From Konateibacter massiliensis (GTDB lineage: Bacteria; Bacillota; Clostridia; Lachnospirales; Lachnospiraceae): 64,000 nucleotides of DNA. The translations under genes were made by a program, and so were the position numbers. Location of the stretch: NCBI RefSeq assembly GCF_900184995.1, contig NZ_LT860099.1, forward strand, positions 2,546,332 through 2,610,331. Reading direction: 5' to 3'. The notes beneath the pieces are model-generated. The model was not told where the DNA came from and did not search any database. It was given only the letters and a program-made list of their open reading frames with translations. Position 1 is the stretch's first letter. Every line of letters begins with the position of its first letter. Positions 25,572 to 34,541 of this stretch are shown piece by piece.

Positions 25572-26492
25572 CTACTTTTCATCTTCACAATAAATCTCAT
25601 AGACAATTCTCTTATCCTTGTCACGGTATCCAAAATAAAAATGTCCGTCCTCGCTTTGCTCGTCTCCCAGTGCATAAATCATCTGGAAACCATCTTCTGT
25701 TGATTGTGCCGTTGGAGTCTCATAATTCTGCAAAACAGCTTTTGCTTGCTCATAATCTTTCTCATCCTCATAGGACCATGAGATTTTTAAATTTAAATAT
25801 TCGTCGTCAAAGATGGCGCGGTAACGGTAGAAATAATCAATATCTTGGATATTCTCAGGCAATTTCTCCGGAAGCACGGAAAATTCCTCCGCTGCAAGCA
25901 TCTCCTCCGTCCATTCATTCCATTTTGCATAGTTCTTAGGATTTGTTGTACTTTCCGGAAGCACCATTAACGAAAAGATTCCCATCATAAATATAAGCGG
26001 AAATATAGCAAGTATTATCATCTGTAGAATGATTTGCACCGTTTTTAACACGATATGTTCTTTTTTTATAAACAATACAGCAATCAGTATTCCCGGTATC
26101 ACTGCCGTAATAAGAGCTATCAGGCCTACCGATTGAAGTGTCATTTTATCCATTAAAGAAAAATAATCTATCATCTGAGCTTCCATGCATATAAAATAAA
26201 TATTTAAACCAACATATAAAACAACCGAAACAATTCGCAATACCTTCATAACTATTTTAAATGCATAACCTAACTTTGCCTGAAATAAAAAACTGCTTGC
26301 CTTTTCATCTTTTAGATTCTCTTGGTTTATTTCGCTTTCCATTTCCCCTTCCATCTCCTCATGCATGGCTTTACATGCAGGGCAGGTCGCAATATGTTCC
26401 TCCAGTAAAGTATTTGTCTCTTCGCTGGTCAGCTTCTCTATATAGTTTGGCAATAAATCACTTACGATACTGCAAGGTATTTTATGCTCCAT
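25572..26492 (-). CDS. Anti-sigma factor with N-terminal zinc finger
   Basis: A 306-residue membrane protein whose first ~50 residues carry the zf-HC2 zinc-finger pattern: a histidine followed by CPAC (EEHIATCPAC). Three to four hydrophobic segments lie between about 80 and 180. An extracytoplasmic C-terminal domain has no recognised family. The gene overlaps the ECF sigma factor by 11 bases, the standard arrangement in which the membrane protein holds the sigma factor until a signal arrives. Signal and targets are unknown. Confidence 0.85.
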   Translation of the reverse strand: MEHKIPCSIVSDLLPNYIEKLTSEETNTLLEEHIATCPACKAMHEEMEGEMESEINQENLKDEKASSFLFQAKLGYAFKIVMKVLRIVSVVLYVGLNIYFICMEAQMIDYFSLMDKMTLQSVGLIALITAVIPGILIAVLFIKKEHIVLKTVQIILQMIILAIFPLIFMMGIFSLMVLPESTTNPKNYAKWNEWTEEMLAAEEFSVLPEKLPENIQDIDYFYRYRAIFDDEYLNLKISWSYEDEKDYEQAKAVLQNYETPTAQSTEDGFQMIYALGDEQSEDGHFYFGYRDKDKRIVYEIYCEDEK

Positions 26493-26979
26493 GCTTATTC
26501 ATCTCCTTCATAATTTTTTGTTTACTTCGATAAAATGAAACCCTTGCCCAGTTCTCTGATTTTTCTAATATCTTCCCAATTTGTGCAAAACTAAGCTCCC
26601 CAGCCAGCCTAAGATATACAACCTCTCTGTTTACCTCATCTAGTTGTTTCAATCTTGTATAAAATTCAGCCACCTCAAGATTTGCAATACACCATTCCTC
26701 CAGATTTTCCTTCAGGGCAACCTCGCAAACAGCCTCTATCGGTATTTCACTTCTTCTTTTGGAGCGAAGCTCCTTATACCATAGATTTTTACCTATCTGG
26801 CAGAGCCAGACCGAAACTTTACACTCACTGCGAAACTTCTCAATCCCTTTCATCGCCTGATAGAAGGTTTCCTGCGTCAGCTCCTCCGCCATCGCCGCAT
26901 CATTGGTCAGACATAGCAAATACCGATATACCAGTTCGGAATACTCCTCATATATTTCCTCGATATCATCTATTTGCAT
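26482..26979 (-). CDS. ECF-type RNA polymerase sigma factor
   Basis: A 165-residue sigma-70 family factor of the extracytoplasmic-function group. Region 2 is YSELVYRYLLCLTNDAAMAEELTQETF and region 4 is VYLRLAGELSFAQIGKILEKSENWARV. The ATG at 26979 follows AAAGGGGGTG; a longer frame lacks a ribosome site. It is translationally coupled to the downstream anti-sigma gene. Confidence 0.92.
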   Translation of the reverse strand: MQIDDIEEIYEEYSELVYRYLLCLTNDAAMAEELTQETFYQAMKGIEKFRSECKVSVWLCQIGKNLWYKELRSKRRSEIPIEAVCEVALKENLEEWCIANLEVAEFYTRLKQLDEVNREVVYLRLAGELSFAQIGKILEKSENWARVSFYRSKQKIMKEMNKHGA

Positions 26980-27139
26980 CTGCGCACCCCCTTTATTATA
27001 AGTTCCGTGAGAAGTCAATTCGTTACATCTATTTTGTTAATAATATCGTTTTTTTATAATCAATGTATAATTATTATACATCATATGGATGATTTTTCCT
27101 TTTAAAACATGACATTATTACTGTTTTTTAATAATCCAA

Positions 27140-27168
27140 TTGACAAAACGCAACCTGTTGCATATAAT
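27140..27168 (+). promoter_or_regulatory. Consensus sigma-A promoter of the MarR-flavodoxin operon
   Basis: A perfect TTGACA at 27140-27145 and a perfect TATAAT at 27163-27168 are separated by exactly 17 bases. Such a strong promoter must be repressed, which fits the operator overlapping it. Confidence 0.88.
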
Positions 27169-27182
27169 AAGCAATAGGTTGC
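27150..27182. promoter_or_regulatory. Inverted operator pair at the MarR promoter
   Basis: GCAACCTGTTGC (27150-27161), itself palindromic at its ends, lies in the promoter spacer. GCAATAGGTTGC (27171-27182) lies just after the -10 box and is its inverse with one mismatch. Together they form a 33-base inverted repeat covering the -10 box, the expected site of MarR autorepression. Confidence 0.7.
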
Positions 27183-27207
27183 ACTTTTTTAAATGGAGGT
27201 ATATTTT

Positions 27208-27672
27208 ATGAATATAGAAACAAAGCAATATTTGTTTGGCAGTATTTTTTTGTTGTCGAACAAGCTGCAAACATTAGGCGATAACTATTTACAAGAGATT
27301 ACGTTAAAACAGTGGTTTTTGATGATGATGATACATAATCTAGATAAAGAGCAGCCATCCGTCACCGAAGTGGCGGCTTATATCAGCAGCACACGGCAAA
27401 ACGTGCGCAAGATGTTAGATGTGCTGGCCTCTAAAGGATATGTAGAGCTTACCGTCAATGCACAAGACAAACGAAATCTATCGGTAGCCTTGACCCCTAA
27501 AGCCTACCAATTCTTTACGCAGTTTGAGGAGAAAGGAGATGTTTTTTTACAAACTCTCTTTGGCGGCATTGATACAAAGCTGCTGGAAAACTGCAGGCAA
27601 ACCTTTGAAATGCTATTTGAAAATATGGAAAGGATGGAACATATCAATGAAGAAAATCGCAGTAATCTATAA
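27208..27672 (+). CDS. MarR-family transcriptional regulator
   Basis: A 154-residue winged-helix repressor. The DNA-binding part is EVAAYISSTRQNVRKMLDVLASKGYVEL, followed by the wing DKRNLSVALTPKA. The ATG at 27208 follows TGGAGG. It overlaps the flavodoxin gene by 26 bases and sits behind a consensus promoter with an inverted repeat, so it very likely represses itself and the flavodoxin. The inducer may be a redox-active or toxic compound, by family analogy. Confidence 0.9.
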   Translation: MNIETKQYLFGSIFLLSNKLQTLGDNYLQEITLKQWFLMMMIHNLDKEQPSVTEVAAYISSTRQNVRKMLDVLASKGYVELTVNAQDKRNLSVALTPKAYQFFTQFEEKGDVFLQTLFGGIDTKLLENCRQTFEMLFENMERMEHINEENRSNL

Positions 27673-28204
27673 ATCAAAATACGGCTTTACCAAAACGTAT
27701 GCCCAGTGGATTTCAGACGAATTAAAAGCAGACCTGCTGGAAGCCGATAAAACGAAACCTGCTGCATTGCAGGAATATGATGTGATTGTCTATGGCGGCG
27801 GACTGTATGCAGGCGGTGTCAGCGGTATTTCTTTGATTACAAAGAACTTTGCCAGCATCAACAGCAAAGCAATTTTTCTTTTTACCGTGGGTGCAGCTGA
27901 CGTGGCAGACCGGCAGAACACTGATTCAATCCGCAAGTCTCTCGCACGTGTCCTTACACCCGAGATGCAGGAAAAAATTAAAATTTATCATTTACGAGGC
28001 GGAATGGACTACGCTAACATGAGTTTTATGCACCGCACCATGATGGGAATGATGATGAAAATGCTTCATAAAAAGTCAGAATCTGAGTTGACCAGCGAAG
28101 AAAAATCAATGATTGAAACCTACGGGCAGAAAGTAGACTTTACAGATCGCTCAACAATTACCCCTTTGGTGCAAGCTATCAAAGCAGCAACAGAAGCTCA
28201 TTAA
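27647..28204 (+). CDS. Flavodoxin-domain protein (HemG-like)
   Basis: A 185-residue flavodoxin-fold protein. The FMN phosphate loop is at the N terminus (YKSKYGFTKTYA), and VYGGGLYAGGVSG and FTVGAADV match later FMN loops. The C-terminal MHRTMMGMMMKML segment resembles the HemG/flavodoxin_5 group. It probably carries electrons from FMN to a small-molecule acceptor; the substrate is unknown. The start lies within the MarR coding end, so translation is coupled. Confidence 0.88.
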   Translation: MKKIAVIYKSKYGFTKTYAQWISDELKADLLEADKTKPAALQEYDVIVYGGGLYAGGVSGISLITKNFASINSKAIFLFTVGAADVADRQNTDSIRKSLARVLTPEMQEKIKIYHLRGGMDYANMSFMHRTMMGMMMKMLHKKSESELTSEEKSMIETYGQKVDFTDRSTITPLVQAIKAATEAH

Positions 28205-28208
28205 TTTT

Positions 28209-28256
28209 AAAAAGCCCAATTTACAAGGCATTCTCAGCATTGCAAATTGGGCTTTT
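28209..28256. terminator. Bidirectional terminator between flavodoxin and galM
   Basis: AAAAGCCCAATTT pairs with AAATTGGGCTTTT, giving T-runs in both directions between two convergent genes. Confidence 0.85.
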
Positions 28257-28278
28257 ATCTAAAATCACCTATTCTATC

Positions 28279-29331
28279 TTACAAAAATTTATAAATCGTA
28301 GTCGTATTGTATTCCTCTCCCGCCTTTAACACCGGGCTTTCAAAGCCTGCCTGATGAATGGCATCCGGAAAATATTGTGTCTCCAAGCAAAGACCGCTTC
28401 TCTTTTGATAGGAAGCGCCCTCTTTACCTGCACCACTGCTCGTGTTGATAAAGTTTCCGACATAGAGCTGCACACCGGGAAGATCTGTGTAAACCTCCAT
28501 CTTTCGTCCGGTTTTCGGATCCTCCACCTCAGCAATCTTCTCAATTCCCTTACCGTCTTTATCCAAAGCATAGTTATGGTCATAGCCTCCTGTGAATACA
28601 AGCTGCTCATAGTCCGCCTGAACGTCATCTCCGATCGCCTTCGCCTTTGTAAAGTCCATCGGTGTGCCTGCTACATCCCAAAGCTCACCTGTAGGAATTG
28701 CAGTGCTGTCCACAACCGGAACAAATTTTGATGCCTTTATCCACAACATGTGGTCCAAAATAGATTTCTCTGTGTGTCCTGCCAGATTGAAATAGCTGTG
28801 ATTTGTCATATTCGCAATCGTATCCTGATCGCTGATTCCCTTATACTGGATGGAGACTGCATTGTCCTCTGTCAGCTTATAAGCGACAGACACCTTGAAT
28901 TCTCCCGGAAATCCCTGGTCTTTATCAGGACTCACCAAAGAAAATACAACTTCATTCTCTGTTTCATTTAGCGTGTAATCCCATACTCTCTTGTTGTAGC
29001 CGTCAAATCCGCCGTGAAGGTTGTTTTCTCCCTCATTTTTATCAAGCTCATAAGTCTCGCCGTTAATTTCAAACTTAGAACCTGCAATACGGTTTCCGTT
29101 TCGTCCGATTGTGGAGCCGAAATAGCCAGGGTTATCCATATATCCCTCTAAGTTGTCGTAGCCAAGAACAACATCTGCCAGCTTCCCATTCTGATCCGGT
29201 ACAAAAAGTTTTGTCAAAATTGCCCCGTAATTAATCAGATGCATTTGCATGCCGTTTTTGTTTTCTACGATAAATTCGCTTATCTCTTCCCCTTTGTTTG
29301 TCTTTCCATAACCTTCCTGTAAAATGCTCAT
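28279..29331 (-). CDS. galM: Galactose mutarotase (aldose 1-epimerase)
   Basis: A 350-residue beta-sandwich enzyme interconverting alpha and beta anomers of galactose and other aldoses. Family segments include GSTIGRNGNRIAGSKF near the N terminus, the catalytic His-containing NMTNHSYFNLAG, and the C-terminal LCLETQYFPDAIHQ with the catalytic glutamate. The ATG at 29331 is preceded by GGGAGG. It ends the arabinose/pentose-phosphate operon, 91 bases after transketolase, with a hairpin in between. It could serve L-arabinose anomers as well as galactose. Confidence 0.93.
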   Translation of the reverse strand: MSILQEGYGKTNKGEEISEFIVENKNGMQMHLINYGAILTKLFVPDQNGKLADVVLGYDNLEGYMDNPGYFGSTIGRNGNRIAGSKFEINGETYELDKNEGENNLHGGFDGYNKRVWDYTLNETENEVVFSLVSPDKDQGFPGEFKVSVAYKLTEDNAVSIQYKGISDQDTIANMTNHSYFNLAGHTEKSILDHMLWIKASKFVPVVDSTAIPTGELWDVAGTPMDFTKAKAIGDDVQADYEQLVFTGGYDHNYALDKDGKGIEKIAEVEDPKTGRKMEVYTDLPGVQLYVGNFINTSSGAGKEGASYQKRSGLCLETQYFPDAIHQAGFESPVLKAGEEYNTTTIYKFL

Positions 29332-29358
29332 TTGGTGTCCTCCCATAAATTGAATTTA

Positions 29359-29399
29359 GGAATAGAACGTATTCCCTATGCGTGAATGCGTTCTATTCC
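29359..29399. other. 11-bp hairpin in the tkt-galM gap
   Basis: GGAATAGAACG pairs exactly with CGTTCTATTCC. On the operon strand it has no following T-run, so it may be a processing or stability element separating tkt from galM. Confidence 0.55.
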
Positions 29400-29422
29400 A
29401 TTTTTTTAATCTATTTATTTCT

Positions 29423-31411
29423 TTATAAAATCTCTTTTACTGTCTTTACCACATTTTCAACGGTAAAGCCAAATTTCTTAAACAAAATGTCTGCCGGTGC
29501 ACTTGCGCCAAAGCCTTTCATTGTTACATATGCGCCGTCAAGTCCGACATATTTACCCCAGCCAAAGTCACTTAATGCTTCGACTGCCACTCTCTTTCTG
29601 ACAGCCTTCGGAAGTACAGCTTCCTTGTATTCTGCTGACTGCTGCTCAAATACGTCCATACATGGCATACTTACTACTCTTACGTCAACGCCATCCTTTG
29701 CAAGGGCTTCCTTTGCCTCGATGGAAAGGGATACCTCTGAACCGCTTGCAATCAAAATTGCATCCGGAACTGCCTTTGTGGAATCTGCGATAACATATCC
29801 GCCCTTTAATGCTTCCTTACCGGAGCCTGCCAACTGCGGAAGGTTCTGTCTTGTCAGCGCCAAAGCAGTCGGTGTCTTTTTATTTGAAATTGCATAATAC
29901 CAAGCTGCTGCTGTTTCTGTCGCATCTGCCGGTCTGAAAACACTGAAATTTGGTAGTGCACGAAGCATTGCAAGCTGCTCAATCGGCTCGTGAGTAGGTC
30001 CGTCCTCGCCAACTCCGATACTGTCATGAGTCAGTACATAGGTAAGCGGAAGTCCCATCAGTGCGGACAATCTTGCCATCGGCTTCACGTAATCACTGAA
30101 TACAAAGAAGGTGGACACATAAGCCTGTAAGCCTCCGTGAAGCATCAAACCGTTTCCGATTGCCGCCATCGCAAGCTCTCTTACACCAAAGTGCAGATTT
30201 CTTCCTGCGTAGTTGTCCTTGGAGAAGTCTCCGGCATCCTTCATGTTTGTCTTTGTGGATGGCGCAAGGTCTGCTGAGCCTCCGATAAGGTTAGGAAGCT
30301 TGTCCTTAATGCGGTTAATCATAACCCCAGAAAGATTACGAGTCGCATCTGCCTTTTCATCGTATTTCCAGAAATCCTCGTCGTCAATCAGCTTATCCGC
30401 TGCATTCACGTCATAATATTTATCCCATAATTCCTTCATTTCAGGATATTTCTTGGCATAAGCTGCAAACAGCTCGTTCCATGCATCTTCTGTCTTTGCA
30501 TTCTCCTCTGCAATCGCTTTGTAGTTATCATAGACATCCTGCGGAACATAGAACGCTTCCTTTGCTTCCCACTCCAAGAATTCCTTCAGAGCCTCTACGT
30601 TATCTGCTCCCAAAGGCTCGCCGTGAGCACTTGCTTTTCCTACCTTTGCAGGACAGCCATAGCCGATTTGCGTCTTAACGGTAATCATCGTAGGTCTTGT
30701 TGTGTCTTTCTTTGCTTCCTCGATTGCTCTTCCGATTTCCTCTAAGTCATTTCCATCTTCCACAACAAGTGTCTGGAAGCCGAATGCCTCAAATCTCTTT
30801 TTTACGTCTTCTGTAAACGCGATATCGGTGCTTCCCTCGATTGAAATCTTATTGGAATCATATAAAACAATAAGCTTTCCAAGTCCTAATGTTCCGGCAA
30901 GGGAAAAAGCCTCTGATGAGATACCCTCCATCATACAGCCGTCGCCGCCGAGCACATAGGTGTAATGGTCTACTACCTTCATATCATCCTTGTTGAAAAC
31001 GGAAGCCAAATGTGCCTCACCCATCGCCATACCGACAGCCATTGCCATACCTGCTCCAAGAGGTCCTGTTGTCGCTTCCACACCAACTGTATGTCCAAAT
31101 TCAGGATGTCCCGGTGTCAGAGAGCCGTCCTGTCTGAAATTAGCGAGGTCGTCAATGGACAAATCTCCATATCCGAATAAATGTAATAAAGAATATAAAA
31201 GTGTTGAACCATGTCCGCCTGAAAGCACGAATCTGTCTCTGTTTGCCCACTGTGGATTTTTCGGATTGTGCTTCATGTGCTTTGCCCATAATTCATATGC
31301 CATTGCTGCCGAGCCAAGTGGTAATCCCGGATGTCCTGAGTTTGCTTTTTGAACCGCGTCAGCTGCTAATACTCTGATGGCATTAACAGATTTTGTATCA
31401 ATATTTCCCAT
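29423..31411 (-). CDS. tkt: Transketolase
   Basis: A complete one-chain transketolase of 662 residues, the usual size. The thiamine diphosphate domain has KANSGHPGLPLGSA, TGPLGAGMAMAVGMA and GDGCMMEGISSEA. The pyrimidine domain has the catalytic glutamate in HFGVRELAM and the THDSIGVGEDGPTHEP segment. It exchanges two-carbon units between xylulose 5-phosphate and ribose 5-phosphate or erythrose 4-phosphate. It lies 14 bases after transaldolase in the arabinose operon, supplying the non-oxidative pentose phosphate steps needed to use arabinose. Confidence 0.97.
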   Translation of the reverse strand: MGNIDTKSVNAIRVLAADAVQKANSGHPGLPLGSAAMAYELWAKHMKHNPKNPQWANRDRFVLSGGHGSTLLYSLLHLFGYGDLSIDDLANFRQDGSLTPGHPEFGHTVGVEATTGPLGAGMAMAVGMAMGEAHLASVFNKDDMKVVDHYTYVLGGDGCMMEGISSEAFSLAGTLGLGKLIVLYDSNKISIEGSTDIAFTEDVKKRFEAFGFQTLVVEDGNDLEEIGRAIEEAKKDTTRPTMITVKTQIGYGCPAKVGKASAHGEPLGADNVEALKEFLEWEAKEAFYVPQDVYDNYKAIAEENAKTEDAWNELFAAYAKKYPEMKELWDKYYDVNAADKLIDDEDFWKYDEKADATRNLSGVMINRIKDKLPNLIGGSADLAPSTKTNMKDAGDFSKDNYAGRNLHFGVRELAMAAIGNGLMLHGGLQAYVSTFFVFSDYVKPMARLSALMGLPLTYVLTHDSIGVGEDGPTHEPIEQLAMLRALPNFSVFRPADATETAAAWYYAISNKKTPTALALTRQNLPQLAGSGKEALKGGYVIADSTKAVPDAILIASGSEVSLSIEAKEALAKDGVDVRVVSMPCMDVFEQQSAEYKEAVLPKAVRKRVAVEALSDFGWGKYVGLDGAYVTMKGFGASAPADILFKKFGFTVENVVKTVKEIL

Positions 31412-31425
31412 TTTGTTCCTCCTAA

Positions 31426-32082
31426 TTAATTGTCACCAAAAACTTTTTTATAATCTGCCTGAAATTTCTCAATACCTTGATCTGTCAATGGATGCTTTGT
31501 CATCTGCTCCAAGGTAGCATACGGAACCGTTGCAATGTCTGCACCCGCCAACGCACAGTCAATCACGTGGATTGGATTACGCACACTTGCTGCTATAATC
31601 TCGGTCTCAATACCGTGTACTTGGAAAATATCTGCAATTGTGCTGATCAAGTCAATACCAGGCATGGAAATGTCATCAAGTCGTCCAAGGAATGGTGAAA
31701 CATAAGTAGCTCCTGCTCTTGCTGCAAGAAGTGCCTGAGGTGCGCTGAAAATCAATGTAACATTTGTCTTAATTCCTTCGCTGCTTAATACCTTTGTTGC
31801 CTTTAAGCCCTCTACTGTCATAGGAATTTTAACTACCATGTTCGGATGGATTTTTGCAATCTCTCTTCCCTCTTTAATCATTCCTTCTGCATCAAGCGTT
31901 GTCGCTTTTACTTCACCGCTGATTGGTCCATCTACGATAGCAGCAATTTCAGCAATTACTTCATTAAACACTCTTCCCTCTTTTGCAATCAAAGATGGAT
32001 TTGTTGTTACACCGCAGATAATTCCCATATCATTTGCTTTTTGAATATCTTCTACCTTCGCTGTGTCAATAAAAAACTTCAT
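31426..32082 (-). CDS. tal: Transaldolase, small (TalC/FSA-like) type
   Basis: A 218-residue class I aldolase of the short transaldolase group. [13 protein letters not shown] opens the barrel, [13 protein letters not shown] follows, and the Schiff-base lysine lies in VVKIPMT. It transfers dihydroxyacetone units between sugar phosphates; some relatives act as fructose 6-phosphate aldolases. The position between AraD and transketolase argues for the pentose phosphate role. Confidence 0.94.
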   Translation of the reverse strand: MKFFIDTAKVEDIQKANDMGIICGVTTNPSLIAKEGRVFNEVIAEIAAIVDGPISGEVKATTLDAEGMIKEGREIAKIHPNMVVKIPMTVEGLKATKVLSSEGIKTNVTLIFSAPQALLAARAGATYVSPFLGRLDDISMPGIDLISTIADIFQVHGIETEIIAASVRNPIHVIDCALAGADIATVPYATLEQMTKHPLTDQGIEKFQADYKKVFGDN

Positions 32083-32187
32083 ATCACATTTTCCTCTCTT
32101 CCTTGAAATCCATAGTCGCTATTAGCTTACCACTATGCTGATTTTCTGTCTACTACAATCCTTACTTTTTTCGTATTATTATGTTAT

Positions 32188-32877
32188 TTAATTTTGTCCG
32201 TAGTATGCATTTGCACCGTGTTTTCTCAGATAATGTTTATCCTGTAAAACCTGCGGTGCTGGCTGCACTCCTGCATTTAATCTCTCCGTGCGGGAAGCCA
32301 TCTTTGCAACCTCCTCCAGCACAACTGCATTGTGCACCGCCTCGTGAGCATCTTTTCCCCATGTGAAAGGTCCGTGATTGCTGCACAGTACGCCAGGAAT
32401 ACTCATCGGGTCAATTCCCTTAAAGGTATCGATAATGACAAGCCCTGTATTTTTTTCATACTCACCGTTGATTTCATCTGCGGTAAGTCCTCTTGCACAA
32501 GGGATTTCACCGTAAAAATAATCGGCATGTGTTGTTCCGTAGCACGGAATCCCTCTTGTTGCCTGCGCCCATGAGGTTGCCCAAGGAGAATGTGTATGCA
32601 CGATACCGCCCACCTTCTCAAATGCCTTGTAAAGCTCAAGATGTGTCGCAGTGTCGGAGGAAGGCTTATACTTACCTTCCACCGTATTGCCCTCCAAATC
32701 CACTACTACCATATCCTCCGGCTTTAAATCATCGTAATCGACACCGCTTGGCTTAATAACAAACAAGCCCTTTTCCCTGTCAATTCCGCTTACATTTCCC
32801 CATGTATAGGTGATAAGCCCACGTTTTGGCAATTCCATATTTGCTTCATAAACCTGTTCTTTTAACTCTTTTAACAT
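32188..32877 (-). CDS. araD: L-ribulose-5-phosphate 4-epimerase
   Basis: A 229-residue zinc-dependent epimerase of the class II aldolase fold, converting L-ribulose 5-phosphate to D-xylulose 5-phosphate. TWGNVSGID, the paired zinc histidines in [22 protein letters not shown] and the later SNHGPFTWG are all typical. It lies 25 bases after the FGGY kinase. It completes the conversion of L-arabinose to xylulose 5-phosphate. Confidence 0.95.
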   Translation of the reverse strand: MLKELKEQVYEANMELPKRGLITYTWGNVSGIDREKGLFVIKPSGVDYDDLKPEDMVVVDLEGNTVEGKYKPSSDTATHLELYKAFEKVGGIVHTHSPWATSWAQATRGIPCYGTTHADYFYGEIPCARGLTADEINGEYEKNTGLVIIDTFKGIDPMSIPGVLCSNHGPFTWGKDAHEAVHNAVVLEEVAKMASRTERLNAGVQPAPQVLQDKHYLRKHGANAYYGQN

Positions 32878-32902
32878 AACTGTTCCTTTCCGGATTTTAT
32901 TC

Positions 32903-34501
32903 CTATAAGCAGTTTACCGCCGCACGTTCAATATCAAGTCCCTTCTTGTATCTATCCATAAATACCTCAAAGCCTGCCACGTCATCAGAATCCGGTGCTA
33001 CCTCCTCGGAAACACTGTCTGCAAACACCTTTTCAGTTAAATACTCAGCAAGAGTCTCATCCTTCTTTCCTGCCATGTATGCTGCGAGCAGCGCAATTCC
33101 CCATGCACCGCCTTCACCTGCCGTCTCCATGACCGAAACCGGAACGCCTGCTGCGGCTGCCAGAATTTTTTGTCCTACGCCCTTTGTCTTAAACAGTCCA
33201 CCGTGTCCTAAGATTTGGTCAATCTTTACATTTTCTTCCTTCATCAAAATATCCAGACCAATTTTCATCGCACCAAGAGATGTATACAAGTGTACTCTCA
33301 TAAAGTTCGCAAGATTGAACTTGCTGTCCGGTGTTCTCACAAACAGCGGGCGTCCCTCAGAAAATCCTGTCATATGCTCACCTGAATGATAGCAGTAAGA
33401 TAAAAGACCTCCGCAATCCTTATCGCCCTCTAATGCCTTATTATAAAGAACTCCGTATAATTCATTATTGTCAACTGATACGCCGAATGCGTCCAGAGAC
33501 TGTTTAAACAGCTTAATCCAATCATTTAAGTCGGTCGTACAGTTGTTAGAATGTGCCATCGCCACCAAATCGCCTGACGGTGTCGTTACCATATCAAGCT
33601 CCTCATGAAGCCTAGATAACTCTTTTTCCAATACTATCATTGCAAATACGGATGTTCCGGCAGATACGTTTCCAGTTCTCTTCGCCACTGTGTTAGTCGC
33701 AACCATTCCGGTTCCTGCATCTCCCTCAGGCGGACATAACAAAATTCCTGCCTCCAAAAATCCCTCTGAATCGAGAAGCTTGGCTCCTTCTGCGGTCAAC
33801 TTACCTGCTTCATCTCCTGCCAAAAGCACCTTTGGCAAAATTTGATTTAATTTCCATTCATATCCTTTATCTGACACAAGACTGTCAAACTTTTCAAGAA
33901 GTCCCTTGCTGTATTCCTTCTTCTCCATATCAATCGGGAACATTCCGGAGGCATCGCCGATTCCTAACACCTTCTCACCTGTCAGCTTCCAGTGTACATA
34001 GCCCGCAAGCGTGGTAAAAAATGTGATGTCCTTTACATGCTCTTCTTTATTTAGGATTGCCTGATACAGATGAGCGATACTCCATCTTTGCGGAATGTTG
34101 TACTGGAATAAATCTGTAAGCTCCTTGGAAGCTGCACCTGTTATATTATTTCTCCATGTGCGGAATGGTACCAATAGCGTATCATTTTTGTCAAATGCCA
34201 GATAACCGTGCATCATGGCACTAAATCCAATTCCGCCAAGCTTATGAAGCGACGTTTCATATTTTGCCTTAACATCTTTTTTTAGGTCATCGTAGCAGCT
34301 TTGAAGACCGTTCCAGATTTCGTCCTCATCATAGGTCCAGATACCATCTGCCAGCTTATTTTCCCATTCATAGCTTCCGCTTGCAATCGGATCGTGCTTC
34401 TCATCAATCAATACAGCTTTGATACGTGTGGAACCAAACTCGATTCCTAAAACTGCTTTACCCTCTTCAATACATTTTATTGCGTTTGCCTTATTTTCCA
34501 T
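32903..34501 (-). CDS. FGGY-family kinase, predicted L-ribulokinase
   Basis: A 532-residue FGGY kinase with the phosphate motif [15 protein letters not shown], the [12 protein letters not shown] segment, [14 protein letters not shown] and [18 protein letters not shown] near the C terminus. It is diverged from classical AraB and resembles the ribulokinase type found in clostridial arabinose operons. Its place between araA and araD makes L-ribulose the expected substrate. The assignment to ribulokinase rests on context. Confidence 0.88.
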   Translation of the reverse strand: MENKANAIKCIEEGKAVLGIEFGSTRIKAVLIDEKHDPIASGSYEWENKLADGIWTYDEDEIWNGLQSCYDDLKKDVKAKYETSLHKLGGIGFSAMMHGYLAFDKNDTLLVPFRTWRNNITGAASKELTDLFQYNIPQRWSIAHLYQAILNKEEHVKDITFFTTLAGYVHWKLTGEKVLGIGDASGMFPIDMEKKEYSKGLLEKFDSLVSDKGYEWKLNQILPKVLLAGDEAGKLTAEGAKLLDSEGFLEAGILLCPPEGDAGTGMVATNTVAKRTGNVSAGTSVFAMIVLEKELSRLHEELDMVTTPSGDLVAMAHSNNCTTDLNDWIKLFKQSLDAFGVSVDNNELYGVLYNKALEGDKDCGGLLSYCYHSGEHMTGFSEGRPLFVRTPDSKFNLANFMRVHLYTSLGAMKIGLDILMKEENVKIDQILGHGGLFKTKGVGQKILAAAAGVPVSVMETAGEGGAWGIALLAAYMAGKKDETLAEYLTEKVFADSVSEEVAPDSDDVAGFEVFMDRYKKGLDIERAAVNCL

Positions 34502-34541
34502 ACGATACCTCTTTTATTCGTTATAGTAGTCTTCCTGCTTC

